Shown piece after piece: positions 44,493 through 54,404 of a stretch of DNA of 64,000 nucleotides. Each line of letters begins with the position of its first letter. The first letter of the stretch is position 1. Below the pieces are notes generated by a model that saw only the letters and a program-made list of their open reading frames with translations, made no database searches and was not told where the DNA came from. Source of the stretch: Paraburkholderia sp. LEh10 (lineage in GTDB: Bacteria > Pseudomonadota > Gammaproteobacteria > Burkholderiales > Burkholderiaceae); contig NZ_JAGIPX010000036.1 of the NCBI RefSeq assembly GCF_017814945.1, positions 1 to 64,000 of the forward strand. The letters run 5' to 3'. The translations under genes and the position numbers were made by a program.

Positions 44493-46631
44493 ATGTCTAT
44501 GTTTAACAAGGTCGTCAAAGAGTTCAAGTGGGGCCAGCATACGGTTCGCATGGAAACGGGTGAAATCGCCCGCCAGGCGAGCGGCGCTGTGCTCGTCGAC
44601 GTCGGTGACACCGTCGTGCTGGCGACCGTCGTCGGCGCGAAGACGGCGAAGCCGGGCCAGGACTTCTTCCCGCTGACCGTCGACTACATCGAAAAGACCT
44701 ATTCGGCAGGCAAGATTCCGGGCGGCTTCTTCCGCCGTGAAGGCCGTCCGTCGGAAGGCGAAACGCTGATTTCGCGCCTGATCGACCGTCCGCTGCGTCC
44801 GCTGTTCCCGGAAGGCTTCTACAACGAAGTGCAGGTCGTCGTGCACGTGATGTCGATCAACCCGGAAGTCCCGGCCGACATCCCGGCGCTGATCGGCGCG
44901 TCGGCGGCGCTCGCCGTGTCGGGCCTGCCGTTCAACGGCCCCGTCGGCGCAGCGCGCGTCGCGTACATCAACAACGAGTACGTGCTGAACCCGACCCGTT
45001 CGCAAGTCAAGGAATCGCGTCTGGACCTCGTCGTCGCCGGCACGGAGCGCGCGGTGCTGATGGTCGAATCGGAAGCGGATCAACTGCCGGAAGACGTGAT
45101 GCTGGGCGCTGTCGTGTTCGGTCATGAGCAGATGCAAACGGCCATCGACGCGATCCATGAACTCGTTCGTGAAGGCGGCAAGCCCGAGTGGGACTGGCAG
45201 CCGGCGCCGAAGAACGAAGCGCTGATCTCGCGCGTCAACGAAATCGCCTACGCCGATCTGGCCGCGGCTTACCAGACGCGCGACAAGCAGGCTCGCTCGA
45301 CGCGCCTGAAGGAAATCTACGCAGCAACGCAGACGAAGCTGGAAGAAGAAGCGGCGAGCGCGGGCACCGTGGCAGCCGACAAGGCGTCCGTCGGCAACGT
45401 GCTGTTCGACATCGAGGCGAAGATCGTCCGTTCGCAGATCCTGAACGGCGAGCCGCGTATCGACGGCCGCGACACCCGCACGGTGCGCCCGATCGAAATC
45501 CGCACGGGCGTGCTGCCGCGCACGCACGGTTCGGCGCTCTTCACGCGTGGCGAAACGCAGGCGCTCGTCGTCGCGACGCTTGGTACGAAGGGCGACGAGC
45601 AGATCATCGACGCGCTCGAAGGCGAGTACCGCGACCGCTTCATGCTCCACTACAACATGCCGCCGTTCGCGACGGGCGAAACGGGCCGCGTCGGCTCGCC
45701 GAAGCGCCGCGAAATCGGCCACGGCCGCCTCGCGAAGCGCGCGCTGGTCGCGTGCCTGCCGAGCGCCGACGAATTCGGCTACTCGATTCGCGTCGTGTCG
45801 GAAATCACCGAGTCGAACGGTTCGTCGTCGATGGCGTCGGTGTGCGGCGGCTGCCTCGCGCTGATGGACGCCGGCGTGCCGATGAAGGCGCACGTCGCGG
45901 GCATCGCGATGGGCCTGATCCTCGAAGGCAACAAGTTTGCCGTGCTGACCGACATCCTCGGCGATGAAGATCACCTCGGCGACATGGACTTCAAGGTGGC
46001 GGGCACGGCTGACGGCGTGACGGCGCTGCAGATGGACATCAAGATCCAGGGCATCACGAAGGAGATCATGCAGGTGGCGCTCGCACAGGCGAAGGAAGGC
46101 CGCATGCACATCCTCGGCAAGATGACGTCGGCGGTGTCGGGCGTGAACACGGAACTGTCGGCTTACGCGCCGCGCATGATCACCATCAAGATCAATCCCG
46201 AAAAGATCCGCGACGTGATCGGCAAGGGCGGTTCGGTGATCCGCGCGCTGACGGAAGAAACGGGCACGACGATCGACATTTCGGACGACGGCGTCGTCAC
46301 GATCGCGAGCACGAGCAGCGAAGGCATGGCCGAGGCGAAGAAGCGCATCGAGAACATCACGGCGGAAGTCGAGGTGGGTCAGGTGTACGAAGGCACGGTG
46401 CTCAAGCTGCTGGACTTCGGCGCGATCGTGAACCTGCTGCCGGGCAAGGACGGCCTGCTGCACATCTCCGAGATCGCCAACGAGCGCATCAAGGACATCA
46501 ACGACTATCTGAAGGAAGGCCAGCAAGTGAAGGTCAAGGTCATCCAGACGGACGAGAAGGGTCGTGTGCGTCTGTCGGCGAAGGCGCTTCTGAACGAAGC
46601 AGCACAGACGGAGCCGACGCCGCAGCAGTAA
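44493..46631 (+). CDS. pnp: Polynucleotide phosphorylase
   Basis: A 3'-to-5' phosphorolytic exoribonuclease of 712 residues and degradosome partner. It has two RNase PH domains (about 10-230 and 310-540, with [20 protein letters not shown] and [15 protein letters not shown]), a KH domain (about 555-615; [20 protein letters not shown]) and an S1 domain (about 622-692; [20 protein letters not shown]). AGGAGG precedes ATG 44493. Full length, no oddities. Confidence 0.98.
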   Translation: MSMFNKVVKEFKWGQHTVRMETGEIARQASGAVLVDVGDTVVLATVVGAKTAKPGQDFFPLTVDYIEKTYSAGKIPGGFFRREGRPSEGETLISRLIDRPLRPLFPEGFYNEVQVVVHVMSINPEVPADIPALIGASAALAVSGLPFNGPVGAARVAYINNEYVLNPTRSQVKESRLDLVVAGTERAVLMVESEADQLPEDVMLGAVVFGHEQMQTAIDAIHELVREGGKPEWDWQPAPKNEALISRVNEIAYADLAAAYQTRDKQARSTRLKEIYAATQTKLEEEAASAGTVAADKASVGNVLFDIEAKIVRSQILNGEPRIDGRDTRTVRPIEIRTGVLPRTHGSALFTRGETQALVVATLGTKGDEQIIDALEGEYRDRFMLHYNMPPFATGETGRVGSPKRREIGHGRLAKRALVACLPSADEFGYSIRVVSEITESNGSSSMASVCGGCLALMDAGVPMKAHVAGIAMGLILEGNKFAVLTDILGDEDHLGDMDFKVAGTADGVTALQMDIKIQGITKEIMQVALAQAKEGRMHILGKMTSAVSGVNTELSAYAPRMITIKINPEKIRDVIGKGGSVIRALTEETGTTIDISDDGVVTIASTSSEGMAEAKKRIENITAEVEVGQVYEGTVLKLLDFGAIVNLLPGKDGLLHISEIANERIKDINDYLKEGQQVKVKVIQTDEKGRVRLSAKALLNEAAQTEPTPQQ

Positions 46632-46645
46632 CGCGGTGAAAGTGG

Positions 46646-46681
46646 ACGGCCGGCAGCGTGGAAGCGCGCCGGCCGTTTTTC
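46646..46681 (+). terminator. Terminator after pnp
   Basis: ACGGCCGGC / GCCGGCCGT stem with a 13-base loop followed by five T. Confidence 0.75.
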
Positions 46682-46689
46682 ATGTAGGG

Positions 46690-46740
46690 TGGATTGCAGT
46701 GCGAACTGGTTTCTCCGTAACCGGTTCACAGCGCAATCCA
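46690..46740. repeat. 51-bp imperfect inverted repeat upstream of the quinone oxidoreductase
   Basis: Outer arms TGGATTGC / GCAATCCA are perfect. Inner arms GAACTGGTT / AACCGGTTC differ at one position (a G-U pair in RNA). The structure lies between the pnp terminator and the ATG at 46760. It could be an operator, an mRNA hairpin or a short dispersed element. Confidence 0.6.
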
Positions 46741-46759
46741 GTCCTGGGGAGAGACGACG

Positions 46760-47776
46760 ATGAACGCAATCGAAATCACCGAATTCGGTGCGCCGGAAGT
46801 CTTGAAACTCGCCGAGCGGCCAATGCCCGAACCGAAGACGGGCGAAGTGCTGATCAAGGTGGCTGCGTCGGGCGTGAACCGGCCGGACGTGTTTCAGCGC
46901 AAGGGCGGCTATGCGCCGCCGCCGGGCGCGTCGGATCTGCCGGGGCTTGAAGTCGCGGGCGAAATCGTCGGCGGAAATATCGACGAGAAGCGCAACCCGT
47001 TCGGTCTGAAGATCGGCGACCACGTGTGCGCGCTGATGGCGGGCGGCGGCTATGCGGAATATGCGGCCGTGCCGCTGCTGCAATGCCTGCCCGTGCCGGC
47101 GGGCTTGTCGGATGTCGAGGCGGCCGCGTTGCCCGAGACGTTCTTCACCGTCTGGAGCAACGTGTTTGACCGCGCGATGCTCGGCAAGGGCGAGGGCGGC
47201 GAGAACGAAACGTTCCTCGTGCAGGGCGGTTCGAGCGGTATCGGCGTGACGGCGATCCAGATTGCGCATGCGCTCGGCTTTCGTGTATTCGCGACGGCGG
47301 GCAACGACGAAAAGTGCCGTGCGTGCGAAGCGATCGGCGCGGAGCGCGCGATCAACTACAAGACGGAAGATTTCGTCGAAGTGATCAAGTCGCTCACCAA
47401 TGATCGCGGGGTCGACGTGATCCTCGACATGGTTGCCGGAAGCTACGTGCCGCGCGAGCTGAAGGCGCTCGCCGACGGCGGCCGCCTCGTGATCATCGCG
47501 TTGCTGGGCGGCGCGAAGGCCGAAGTGAACCTGAACGATATTCTGCGTCGCCGGCTGACGGTGACGGGATCGACGCTGCGGCCGCGTCCCGTCGAGTTCA
47601 AGGCGAAGATCGCCGCGCAACTGAAGGAGCATGTATGGCCGCACCTCGAAGACGGCACGATCAAGCCGGTGATCTACAAGGTGTTCCCGGCGGCGCAGGC
47701 AGCACAGGCGCACGAACTGATGGAAAGCAGCGCGCACGTCGGCAAGATCGTACTGAATTGGGGCGCGGGTGCTTGA
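46760..47776 (+). CDS. NAD(P)H:quinone oxidoreductase (zinc-less MDR, PIG3-like)
   Basis: A medium-chain dehydrogenase/reductase of 338 residues reducing quinones or enoyl-type substrates with NAD(P)H. The N-terminal catalytic domain reads GVNRPDVFQRKGGYAPPPGA near residues 38-57; the Rossmann motif FLVQGGSSGIGVTAIQIA lies near 150, and TAGNDEKCRACEAIGAERAI near 178. Structural-zinc cysteines are absent, as expected for the quinone reductase branch. GGGGAGA precedes ATG 46760. Confidence 0.88.
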   Translation: MNAIEITEFGAPEVLKLAERPMPEPKTGEVLIKVAASGVNRPDVFQRKGGYAPPPGASDLPGLEVAGEIVGGNIDEKRNPFGLKIGDHVCALMAGGGYAEYAAVPLLQCLPVPAGLSDVEAAALPETFFTVWSNVFDRAMLGKGEGGENETFLVQGGSSGIGVTAIQIAHALGFRVFATAGNDEKCRACEAIGAERAINYKTEDFVEVIKSLTNDRGVDVILDMVAGSYVPRELKALADGGRLVIIALLGGAKAEVNLNDILRRRLTVTGSTLRPRPVEFKAKIAAQLKEHVWPHLEDGTIKPVIYKVFPAAQAAQAHELMESSAHVGKIVLNWGAGA

Positions 47777-47796
47777 CAGCGGCCATTTAATTGAGT

Positions 47797-47826
47797 TTGA
47801 CCCGGTCTGTCAGCACACAGTAAAAT
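47797..47826 (+). promoter_or_regulatory. Promoter of tpiA
   Basis: TTGACC and TAAAAT with an 18-bp spacer, about 105 bp before the tpiA start. Confidence 0.6.
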
Positions 47827-47931
47827 CGCATGTTTTGCGCGTTCTGCATGGTTTTTGCATGCGGACAGGGTAGCGAGCGCTGACGAAGCGGACGCGTTCA
47901 ACACCCGTACCACGATAAAACGAGCGAGACG

Positions 47932-48711
47932 ATGGCGAATCAACGAGCAAAACTGGTAGTCGGCAACTGGAAGCTGCATGGTCGGCTCGCCGATAACCGC
48001 GTGCTGCTGCAAGCGGTATCGAGCGGCGCCGACGATCTTCCGGACGATGTGCGAGTCGGCGTATGCGTGCCGTGTCCTTACCTCGCGCAAGCGCAGACGC
48101 TGCTCGAAAGTGGTCGCGTCGCGTGGGGCGTGCAGGACATCTCCGCGTACACGCATGGTGCATACACGGGCGAAGTCGCCGCTGAAATGGCCGCTGAATT
48201 CGGCGCGTCGTTTGCGATCGTCGGACACTCGGAGCGTCGTGCCTATCATTGCGAAAGTGCTGATCTGGTCGCGATAAAGGCGGAGCGCGCGCTCGAGGCA
48301 GGTTTGACGCCGATCGTTTGCGTCGGTGAAACGCTCGAAGAGCGCGAGGCCGGCAAGACCGAGCAGATCGTAGGCGGGCAACTCGATGCCGTGCTCGCAA
48401 GGCTGTCGGTGGAGAGTGCGGCCCGGATCGTCGTGGCTTACGAGCCCGTCTGGGCAATCGGCACGGGCAAGAGCGCGACGGCGCAGCAGGCGCAGGACGT
48501 TCACGCGTTCTTGCGTGCGCGTCTCGCGGCAAAGGGTGATGATGTCGCGGACGTGTCGCTGTTGTACGGCGGCAGCGTAAAGCCCGAGAACGCCGAAGAG
48601 TTGTTCAGTCAGCCGGACATCGACGGCGGCCTGATTGGCGGCGCATCGTTGAAGGACAAGGATTTCCTGGCAATCTGCGGTGCAGCTGTCGCGGCCACCG
48701 CCGCGCGTTGA
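47932..48711 (+). CDS. tpiA: Triosephosphate isomerase
   Basis: Interconverts dihydroxyacetone phosphate and glyceraldehyde 3-phosphate in glycolysis. The 259-residue TIM barrel has GNWKLHG (catalytic Lys14), GHSERRAYH (catalytic His near 98), VAYEPVWAIGTGKSAT (catalytic Glu near 170) and the phosphate-binding LLYGGSVKPENA. The start at ATG 47932 matches the family. It is followed by secG at 79 bp. Confidence 0.97.
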   Translation: MANQRAKLVVGNWKLHGRLADNRVLLQAVSSGADDLPDDVRVGVCVPCPYLAQAQTLLESGRVAWGVQDISAYTHGAYTGEVAAEMAAEFGASFAIVGHSERRAYHCESADLVAIKAERALEAGLTPIVCVGETLEEREAGKTEQIVGGQLDAVLARLSVESAARIVVAYEPVWAIGTGKSATAQQAQDVHAFLRARLAAKGDDVADVSLLYGGSVKPENAEELFSQPDIDGGLIGGASLKDKDFLAICGAAVAATAAR

Positions 48712-48790
48712 ACGCAGTGCCCGGGCGAGGATGACCCATTGCGTGCAGCATGTCGTGCTGTGCGGTTAAATAAAGACTCAGGTGAGTGTG

Positions 48791-49180
48791 ATGCTGTATT
48801 TGAAAACATTGATCATTGTCGTGCAGTTGCTGTCGGCGCTTGGCGTCATCGGCCTCGTGCTGTTGCAACACGGCAAGGGCGCCGACATGGGCGCGGCTTT
48901 CGGTAGTGGTGCATCGGGCAGTCTCTTCGGCGCGACAGGCTCTGCTAATTTTCTGTCACGTACCACTGCGATACTGGCAGCCGTGTTCTTCGTGACCACG
49001 TTGGCGTTGACGTATCTCGGCGCATATCATTCGAAACCTTCGGCAGGCGTGCTGGGTGGCATGCCCGCATCGGCTCCTGTGGCTGCCTCGGTTGCGCCTG
49101 CTGCTTCGGCGCCCGCTAATGCATCGGCTGCTATTGCTGCATCTGCAGCTTCTGCGCCAGGCCAGGATGTGCCGAAATAA
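48791..49180 (+). CDS. secG: Preprotein translocase subunit SecG
   Basis: An inner-membrane accessory subunit of SecYEG, 129 residues. Two helices ([20 protein letters not shown] and [16 protein letters not shown]) flank the conserved [20 protein letters not shown] loop. The C-terminal 45 residues are Ala/Ser/Pro-rich and of low complexity. A GTG at 48782 is possible, but AGGTGAG suits ATG 48791. The tpiA-secG-tRNA-Leu-nuo order is common in beta-proteobacteria. Confidence 0.95.
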   Translation: MLYLKTLIIVVQLLSALGVIGLVLLQHGKGADMGAAFGSGASGSLFGATGSANFLSRTTAILAAVFFVTTLALTYLGAYHSKPSAGVLGGMPASAPVAASVAPAASAPANASAAIAASAASAPGQDVPK

Positions 49181-49206
49181 ATTTTCGAAGAAAACGCGTT
49201 TGTGCG

Positions 49207-49235
49207 TTGAACAAACTGTTTAACCGGGTTACAAT
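49207..49235 (+). promoter_or_regulatory. Promoter of tRNA-Leu (and possibly nuo)
   Basis: TTGAAC and TACAAT with a 17-bp spacer. It sits 57 bp before the tRNA. No terminator was seen between the tRNA and nuoA, so it may also feed the nuo operon. Confidence 0.65.
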
Positions 49236-49292
49236 TCAAGTCTTGAAGCGATTCGCGGGTTTTACAAGTTGTTTTCCCGGATTGCAGACAGT

Positions 49293-49377
49293 GCCGACGT
49301 GGTGAAATTGGTAGACACGCTATCTTGAGGGGGTAGTGGCGAAAGCTGTGCGAGTTCGAGTCTCGCCGTCGGCACCA
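49293..49377 (+). tRNA. tRNA-Leu (anticodon GAG)
   Basis: An 85-base class II tRNA: acceptor GCCGACG/CGTCGGC, anticodon arm CTATC-TTGAGGG-GGTAG with GAG, a long variable arm (TGGCGAAAGCTGT region), T arm GCGAG-TTCGAGT-CTCGC and encoded CCA. Confidence 0.96.
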
Positions 49378-49549
49378 ATGTTATCTAATGCCAGCCGCTT
49401 GCTTCAGCTTCGGCTGGCATTTTCACTTCTAGGGTTGTGTTTGCTGTGTGCTTTCAACATCAAGCAGCCCGAAGTGTTTCGCGTCAGGGGTTGTTCGAAG
49501 TAGTCCACGTCTCCTGACGTCACTCAGAACCAACCGATTGAGGATAGCT

Positions 49550-49909
49550 TTGAACCTCGCAGCCTATTTCCCCGTATTGTTGTTCCTCCTCGTGGGCACC
49601 GGTTTAGGCGTAGCACTGGTCAGTATCGGCAAGATCCTCGGTCCGAATCGCCCGGACACCGAAAAGAACGCACCGTACGAGTGCGGCTTCGAAGCATTCG
49701 AAGATGCGCGCATGAAGTTCGATGTGCGCTACTACCTGGTTGCCATTCTCTTCATCATTTTCGACCTTGAAACGGCATTCCTGTTTCCGTGGGGCGTTGC
49801 CCTGCGCGATATCGGCTGGCCCGGCTTCATTTCGATGATGATTTTTCTGCTCGAATTCCTGCTGGGCTTCGCCTATATCTGGAAGAAAGGTGGTCTTGAC
49901 TGGGAATGA
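49550..49909 (+). CDS. nuoA: NADH-quinone oxidoreductase subunit A
   Basis: A small membrane-arm subunit of complex I, 119 residues with three helices. The loop after helix 1 holds [20 protein letters not shown], the conserved cysteine loop near the quinone site. The start is TTG 49550 with GAGGA 6 bases upstream. An earlier in-frame start at 49448 would add 34 residues outside the family. First of 14 nuo genes, all on the plus strand. Confidence 0.95.
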   Translation: MNLAAYFPVLLFLLVGTGLGVALVSIGKILGPNRPDTEKNAPYECGFEAFEDARMKFDVRYYLVAILFIIFDLETAFLFPWGVALRDIGWPGFISMMIFLLEFLLGFAYIWKKGGLDWE

Positions 49910-49971
49910 CGGGTTAATCGCCGGTGTGCATGGGTGGCGATGGCTCGCCGCCCGTCTGGAGTGGAAAACAA

Positions 49972-50451
49972 ATGAGTATCGAAGGGGTCTTGAAGGAAGG
50001 GTTTGTCACCACCACGGCTGACAAGCTGATCAACTGGACGCGTACCGGTTCCCTGTGGCCGATGACGTTCGGTCTCGCGTGTTGCGCGGTCGAGATGATG
50101 CATGCGGGCGCTGCCCGTTATGACCTTGACCGTTTCGGCGTGGTGTTCCGTCCGAGTCCGCGTCAGTCGGATGTGATGATCGTCGCCGGCACACTGTGCA
50201 ACAAGATGGCGCCTGCGCTGCGCAAGGTCTACGACCAGATGGCCGAGCCGCGCTGGGTGATCTCGATGGGTTCGTGCGCGAACGGCGGCGGCTACTATCA
50301 CTACTCGTATTCGGTGGTGCGTGGCTGCGACCGCATCGTGCCAGTCGATGTGTATGTGCCGGGCTGCCCGCCTACGGCTGAAGCGCTGGTGTACGGCGTG
50401 ATCCAGTTGCAGGCGAAGATCCGCCGCACCAATACCATCGCCCGTCAATAA
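49972..50451 (+). CDS. nuoB: NADH-quinone oxidoreductase subunit B
   Basis: Carries the terminal 4Fe-4S cluster N2 that passes electrons to quinone. 159 residues. Cluster ligands are the tandem Cys37-Cys38 (LACCAVEMM), Cys102 (SMGSCANGG) and Cys132 (VPGCPPT). The ATG at 49972 is used; the in-frame start at 49924 gives a non-conserved 16-residue extension. Confidence 0.97.
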
Positions 50452-50472
50452 GGCCAGAGCCTCCCCCACAAT

Positions 50473-51075
50473 ATGGCAAGCAAACTCGAGACCCTCAAAG
50501 CGAACCTCGAGGCGGCCTTTGGCGGCCGCCTGACGAGCATCACCGAATCCATCGGTGAGCTGACCATTGTCGTGAAGGCGGGTGATTACCTCGAAGTGGC
50601 GAGGCGTCTGCGCGATGACGCGACGCTGCGCTTCGAGCAGTTGATCGACCTGTGCGGTATCGACTATCAAACCTACGGCGAAGGCGCTTACGAAGGTCCG
50701 CGTTTTGCCGCCGTCCTGCATCTGCTGTCCATCTCGAACAACTGGCGCCTGCGCGTACGTGTGTTTGCGCCGGACGACGAAGTGCCCCTCGTCGCGTCCG
50801 TCGTCGACATCTGGAACTCGGCCAACTGGTATGAGCGCGAAGCGTTCGATCTGTACGGCATCGTCTTCGAGGGTCACCCGGACCTGCGCCGCATCCTGAC
50901 CGATTACGGTTTCATCGGTCATCCGTTCCGCAAGGATTTCCCGGTTTCCGGCTACGTCGAAATGCGTTATGACCCGGAAGAGAAGCGCGTCGTCTATCAG
51001 CCGGTGACGATCGAGCCTCGGGAAATCACACCGCGCGTGATCCGCGAGGATCGCTATGGCGGTCTGAAACACTAA
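50473..51075 (+). CDS. nuoC: NADH-quinone oxidoreductase subunit C
   Basis: A peripheral-arm 30-kDa subunit, 200 residues, separate from NuoD here (fused in E. coli). Family signature: [20 protein letters not shown] then [18 protein letters not shown]. It links cluster-bearing subunits to the membrane arm. 21 bp after nuoB. Confidence 0.97.
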   Translation: MASKLETLKANLEAAFGGRLTSITESIGELTIVVKAGDYLEVARRLRDDATLRFEQLIDLCGIDYQTYGEGAYEGPRFAAVLHLLSISNNWRLRVRVFAPDDEVPLVASVVDIWNSANWYEREAFDLYGIVFEGHPDLRRILTDYGFIGHPFRKDFPVSGYVEMRYDPEEKRVVYQPVTIEPREITPRVIREDRYGGLKH

Positions 51076-51084
51076 GAGAACGCC

Positions 51085-52338
51085 ATGGCAGAGATCAAGA
51101 ACTACACGCTCAACTTCGGACCGCAGCACCCGGCAGCGCACGGCGTGCTGCGCCTCGTGCTCGAACTCGACGGCGAGGTGATCCAGCGCGCCGATCCGCA
51201 TATCGGCCTGTTGCACCGCGCGACTGAAAAGCTCGCGGAAAGCAAGACTTTCATTCAGTCGGTGCCGTACATGGACCGTCTCGACTATGTGTCGATGATG
51301 GTCAACGAGCACGGCTATGTGCTGGCCATCGAAAAGCTGCTCGGCATCGACGTGCCCATCCGTGCCCAATACATTCGCGTGCTGTTCGACGAAATCACGC
51401 GCGTGCTGAACCACTTGATGTGGATCGGCGCGCACGCACTCGACGTCGGCGCGATGGCCGTGTTTCTCTACGCGTTCCGTGAGCGCGAAGACCTGATGGA
51501 CGTCTATGAAGCGGTGTCCGGCGCACGCATGCACGCCGCGTACTATCGTCCGGGTGGCGTCTATCGCGATCTGCCGGAAGCGATGCCGCAATACAAGGCA
51601 TCGAAAATTCGCAACGCGAAGGCATTGTCGCGGCTCAACGAGAACCGCCAAGGCTCGCTGCTCGACTTCATCGAAGACTTCTTCAACCGCTTCCCGAAGT
51701 GCGTCGACGAATACGAGACGCTGCTCACCGACAACCGCATCTGGAAACAGCGTCTGGTCGGCATCGGCGTCGTGAGCCCGGAGCGTGCGCTCCAGTTGGG
51801 CATGACGGGCGCGATGCTGCGCGGCTCGGGCGTCGAGTGGGATCTGCGCAAGAAGCAGCCGTACGAAGTCTACGATCAGCTCGACTTCGACATTCCCGTT
51901 GGCGTGAACGGCGATTGTTACGACCGCTATCTGGTGCGCGTCGAAGAAATGCGCCAATCCACACGCATCGCGAAACAGTGCATTGAATGGTTGCGTAAGA
52001 ATCCTGGCCCTGTGATGACCGACAATCACAAGGTCGCGCCGCCGTCGCGCGTCGGCATGAAGTCGAACATGGAAGAGCTGATTCACCACTTCAAGCTCTT
52101 CACGGAAGGCTTCCATGTGCCGGAAGGCGAAGCGTACGCGGCCGTCGAGCATCCGAAGGGCGAGTTCGGCATCTATCTCGTGTCGGACGGCGCGAACAAG
52201 CCGTATCGCCTGAAGATTCGCGCGCCGGGCTATGCGCATCTGTCCGCGCTCGACGAAATGGCGCGCGGTCACATGATCGCCGACGCCGTGACGATCATCG
52301 GCACGCAGGACATCGTGTTCGGTGAAGTGGATCGCTAG
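51085..52338 (+). CDS. nuoD: NADH-quinone oxidoreductase subunit D
   Basis: The 49-kDa subunit forming the quinone site with NuoB, 417 residues. It opens with [34 protein letters not shown] follows near residue 45, and the C-terminal end is DIVFGEVDR. Related to the large subunit of NiFe hydrogenases but without metal ligands. 9 bp after nuoC. Confidence 0.97.
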   Translation: MAEIKNYTLNFGPQHPAAHGVLRLVLELDGEVIQRADPHIGLLHRATEKLAESKTFIQSVPYMDRLDYVSMMVNEHGYVLAIEKLLGIDVPIRAQYIRVLFDEITRVLNHLMWIGAHALDVGAMAVFLYAFREREDLMDVYEAVSGARMHAAYYRPGGVYRDLPEAMPQYKASKIRNAKALSRLNENRQGSLLDFIEDFFNRFPKCVDEYETLLTDNRIWKQRLVGIGVVSPERALQLGMTGAMLRGSGVEWDLRKKQPYEVYDQLDFDIPVGVNGDCYDRYLVRVEEMRQSTRIAKQCIEWLRKNPGPVMTDNHKVAPPSRVGMKSNMEELIHHFKLFTEGFHVPEGEAYAAVEHPKGEFGIYLVSDGANKPYRLKIRAPGYAHLSALDEMARGHMIADAVTIIGTQDIVFGEVDR

Positions 52339-52497
52339 CCGGTCTTCATAAGCGGTATTCATCAAGGCGCGCGCTCACGAAGCCGATAAAGCATTAGAAG
52401 CTGGGTGCGCGTCAAGCAAAGGAACGCCGGGTCTGTCGCAACATGCAGTGCGCGACAGGTTTTCGTTCGGTAGGAATTGAAAGAGTCGTGTCTGAAA

Positions 52498-52983
52498 ATG
52501 ATCTCAGCTGAAGGCCTGAAAGAAATCGATCGTGCGATCGCGAAGTACCCCGCCGATCAGAAACAGTCCGCCGTGATGTCGGCGTTGGCGATCGGTCAGG
52601 AGGAGCATGGCTGGCTGTCGCCCGAACTGATGCAGTTCGTCGCGGACTATCTCGGCATGCCGGCAGTCGCCGTGCAGGAGGTCGCGACCTTCTACACGAT
52701 GTACGAGACGTCGCCCGTCGGCAAACACAAGATCACGCTCTGCACGAACCTGCCGTGCCAGCTCGGTCCCGATGGCGGTTCGGACAGCGCCGCCGAATAT
52801 CTGAAGCAGAAGCTCGGCATCGACTTCGGCGAAACTACGGCGGACGGCAAGTTCACCCTCAAAGAGGGCGAATGCATGGGTTCGTGCGGCGACGCCCCCG
52901 TGCTGCTCGTGAACAACCATCGTATGTGCAGCTTCATGAGCCGCGAGAAGATCGACCAGCTGCTCGAGGAACTTTCGAAATGA
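52498..52983 (+). CDS. nuoE: NADH-quinone oxidoreductase subunit E
   Basis: The 24-kDa subunit with 2Fe-2S cluster N1a, 161 residues, thioredoxin-like. The ligand cysteines lie in [10 protein letters not shown] and [10 protein letters not shown]. The start is ATG 52498, as in relatives; a TTG at 52477 would add 7 residues. A 159-bp gap after nuoD holds no gene. The stop overlaps the nuoF start (ATGA). Confidence 0.95.
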   Translation: MISAEGLKEIDRAIAKYPADQKQSAVMSALAIGQEEHGWLSPELMQFVADYLGMPAVAVQEVATFYTMYETSPVGKHKITLCTNLPCQLGPDGGSDSAAEYLKQKLGIDFGETTADGKFTLKEGECMGSCGDAPVLLVNNHRMCSFMSREKIDQLLEELSK

Positions 52984-54308
52984 CGTCTTTACACGATCGT
53001 CACATCAAACCGCTGATTCTCGCCGGCCTGAACGGCGACAACTGGCATCTTCAGGATTACGTGGCGCGCGGGGGCTACAAGCAGCTGCGCCGCATTCTCG
53101 AAGAAAAGATTGCGCCCGAGCAGGTGATCGCCGACGTGAAGGCTTCGGGCTTGCGTGGCCGCGGCGGTGCGGGCTTCCCGACCGGCCTCAAGTGGAGCTT
53201 CATGCCACGTCAGTTTCCGGGGCAGAAGTATCTCGTCTGCAACTCGGACGAAGGCGAGCCGGGCACGTTCAAGGACCGCGACATCCTGCGCTGGAATCCG
53301 CATGCGCTGATCGAAGGCATGGCCATCGGCGCGTACGCGATGGGCATTACCGTCGGCTACAACTACATTCACGGCGAAATCTTCGAAGTCTACAAGCGCT
53401 TTGAAGAGGCGCTGGAAGAAGCGCGCGCAGCGGGCTTCCTCGGCGACAACATCATGGGCTCGGGCTTCTCGTTCGAGCTGCACGCGCACCACGGTTACGG
53501 CGCGTACATCTGCGGCGAGGAAACCGCGCTGCTCGAATCGCTGGAAGGCAAGAAGGGCCAGCCGCGCTTCAAGCCGCCTTTCCCGGCGAGCTTCGGCGTG
53601 TACGGCAAGCCGACCACGATTAACAACACAGAAACGTTCGCAGCCGTGCCGTTCCTGCTGGCGGTCGGTCCGCAGACTTACCTGGAAATGGGCAAGCCGA
53701 ACAACGGCGGCACGAAGATCTTCTCGGTGTCGGGTGACGTCGAGCGTCCGGGCAACTATGAGATCCCGCTTGGCACGCCGTTCTCGACGCTAATGGAACT
53801 CGCAGGCGGCATGCGCGGCGGCAAGAAGATCAAGGCCGTGATCCCGGGTGGGTCGTCGGCGCCCGTGGTTCCGGGCGACATCATGATGCAAACCGACATG
53901 GACTACGATTCGATCGCGAAGGCGGGTTCGATGCTCGGTTCGGGCGCCGTGATCGTGATGGACGAGACGCGCTGCATGGTGCGCTCGTTGTTGCGCCTGT
54001 CGTACTTCTATTACGAGGAGTCGTGCGGTCAGTGCACGCCATGCCGCGAAGGCACGGGCTGGCTGTATCGCGTCGTGCATCGCATCGAGCACGGTCTGGG
54101 CCGCAACGAAGATCTGGATCTGCTGAACTCGGTCGCCGAGAACATCATGGGCCGCACGATCTGCGCGCTCGGCGATGCAGCCGCGATGCCTGTGCGAGGC
54201 ATGCTCAAGCATTACTGGGACGAATTCGAGTATCACGTCGCCAACAAGCGTTGTCTCGTCGGGGGGCATGCGGGCGCAGCGGCGGCATCGGAAACGGTCG
54301 CTGCATAA
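52980..54308 (+). CDS. nuoF: NADH-quinone oxidoreductase subunit F
   Basis: The NADH- and FMN-binding 51-kDa subunit with 4Fe-4S cluster N3, 442 residues. The nucleotide loop is [13 protein letters not shown] near residue 62, the FMN region [15 protein letters not shown] near 92, and the cluster ligands lie in [15 protein letters not shown] near 350 plus a later cysteine. Translationally coupled to nuoE. Confidence 0.97.
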   Translation: MTSLHDRHIKPLILAGLNGDNWHLQDYVARGGYKQLRRILEEKIAPEQVIADVKASGLRGRGGAGFPTGLKWSFMPRQFPGQKYLVCNSDEGEPGTFKDRDILRWNPHALIEGMAIGAYAMGITVGYNYIHGEIFEVYKRFEEALEEARAAGFLGDNIMGSGFSFELHAHHGYGAYICGEETALLESLEGKKGQPRFKPPFPASFGVYGKPTTINNTETFAAVPFLLAVGPQTYLEMGKPNNGGTKIFSVSGDVERPGNYEIPLGTPFSTLMELAGGMRGGKKIKAVIPGGSSAPVVPGDIMMQTDMDYDSIAKAGSMLGSGAVIVMDETRCMVRSLLRLSYFYYEESCGQCTPCREGTGWLYRVVHRIEHGLGRNEDLDLLNSVAENIMGRTICALGDAAAMPVRGMLKHYWDEFEYHVANKRCLVGGHAGAAAASETVAA

Positions 54309-54404
54309 AGCCACCAGAGACAACGCGGGAGCCGCCGCAACGCTGCGCGCAGCGGCGAGCGGGCGAACGATTGAGCGGTAACAGGTTAAGGAAGATTGAC
54401 CATC

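Noticed and set aside
44472-46526. 684-codon minus-strand frame opposite pnp
   Set aside because: Mirror of the pnp codon pattern with no recognisable protein family.
49873-52365. 830-codon minus-strand frame across nuoB-nuoD
   Set aside because: Antisense shadow of conserved complex I genes; no domain and no ribosome site.
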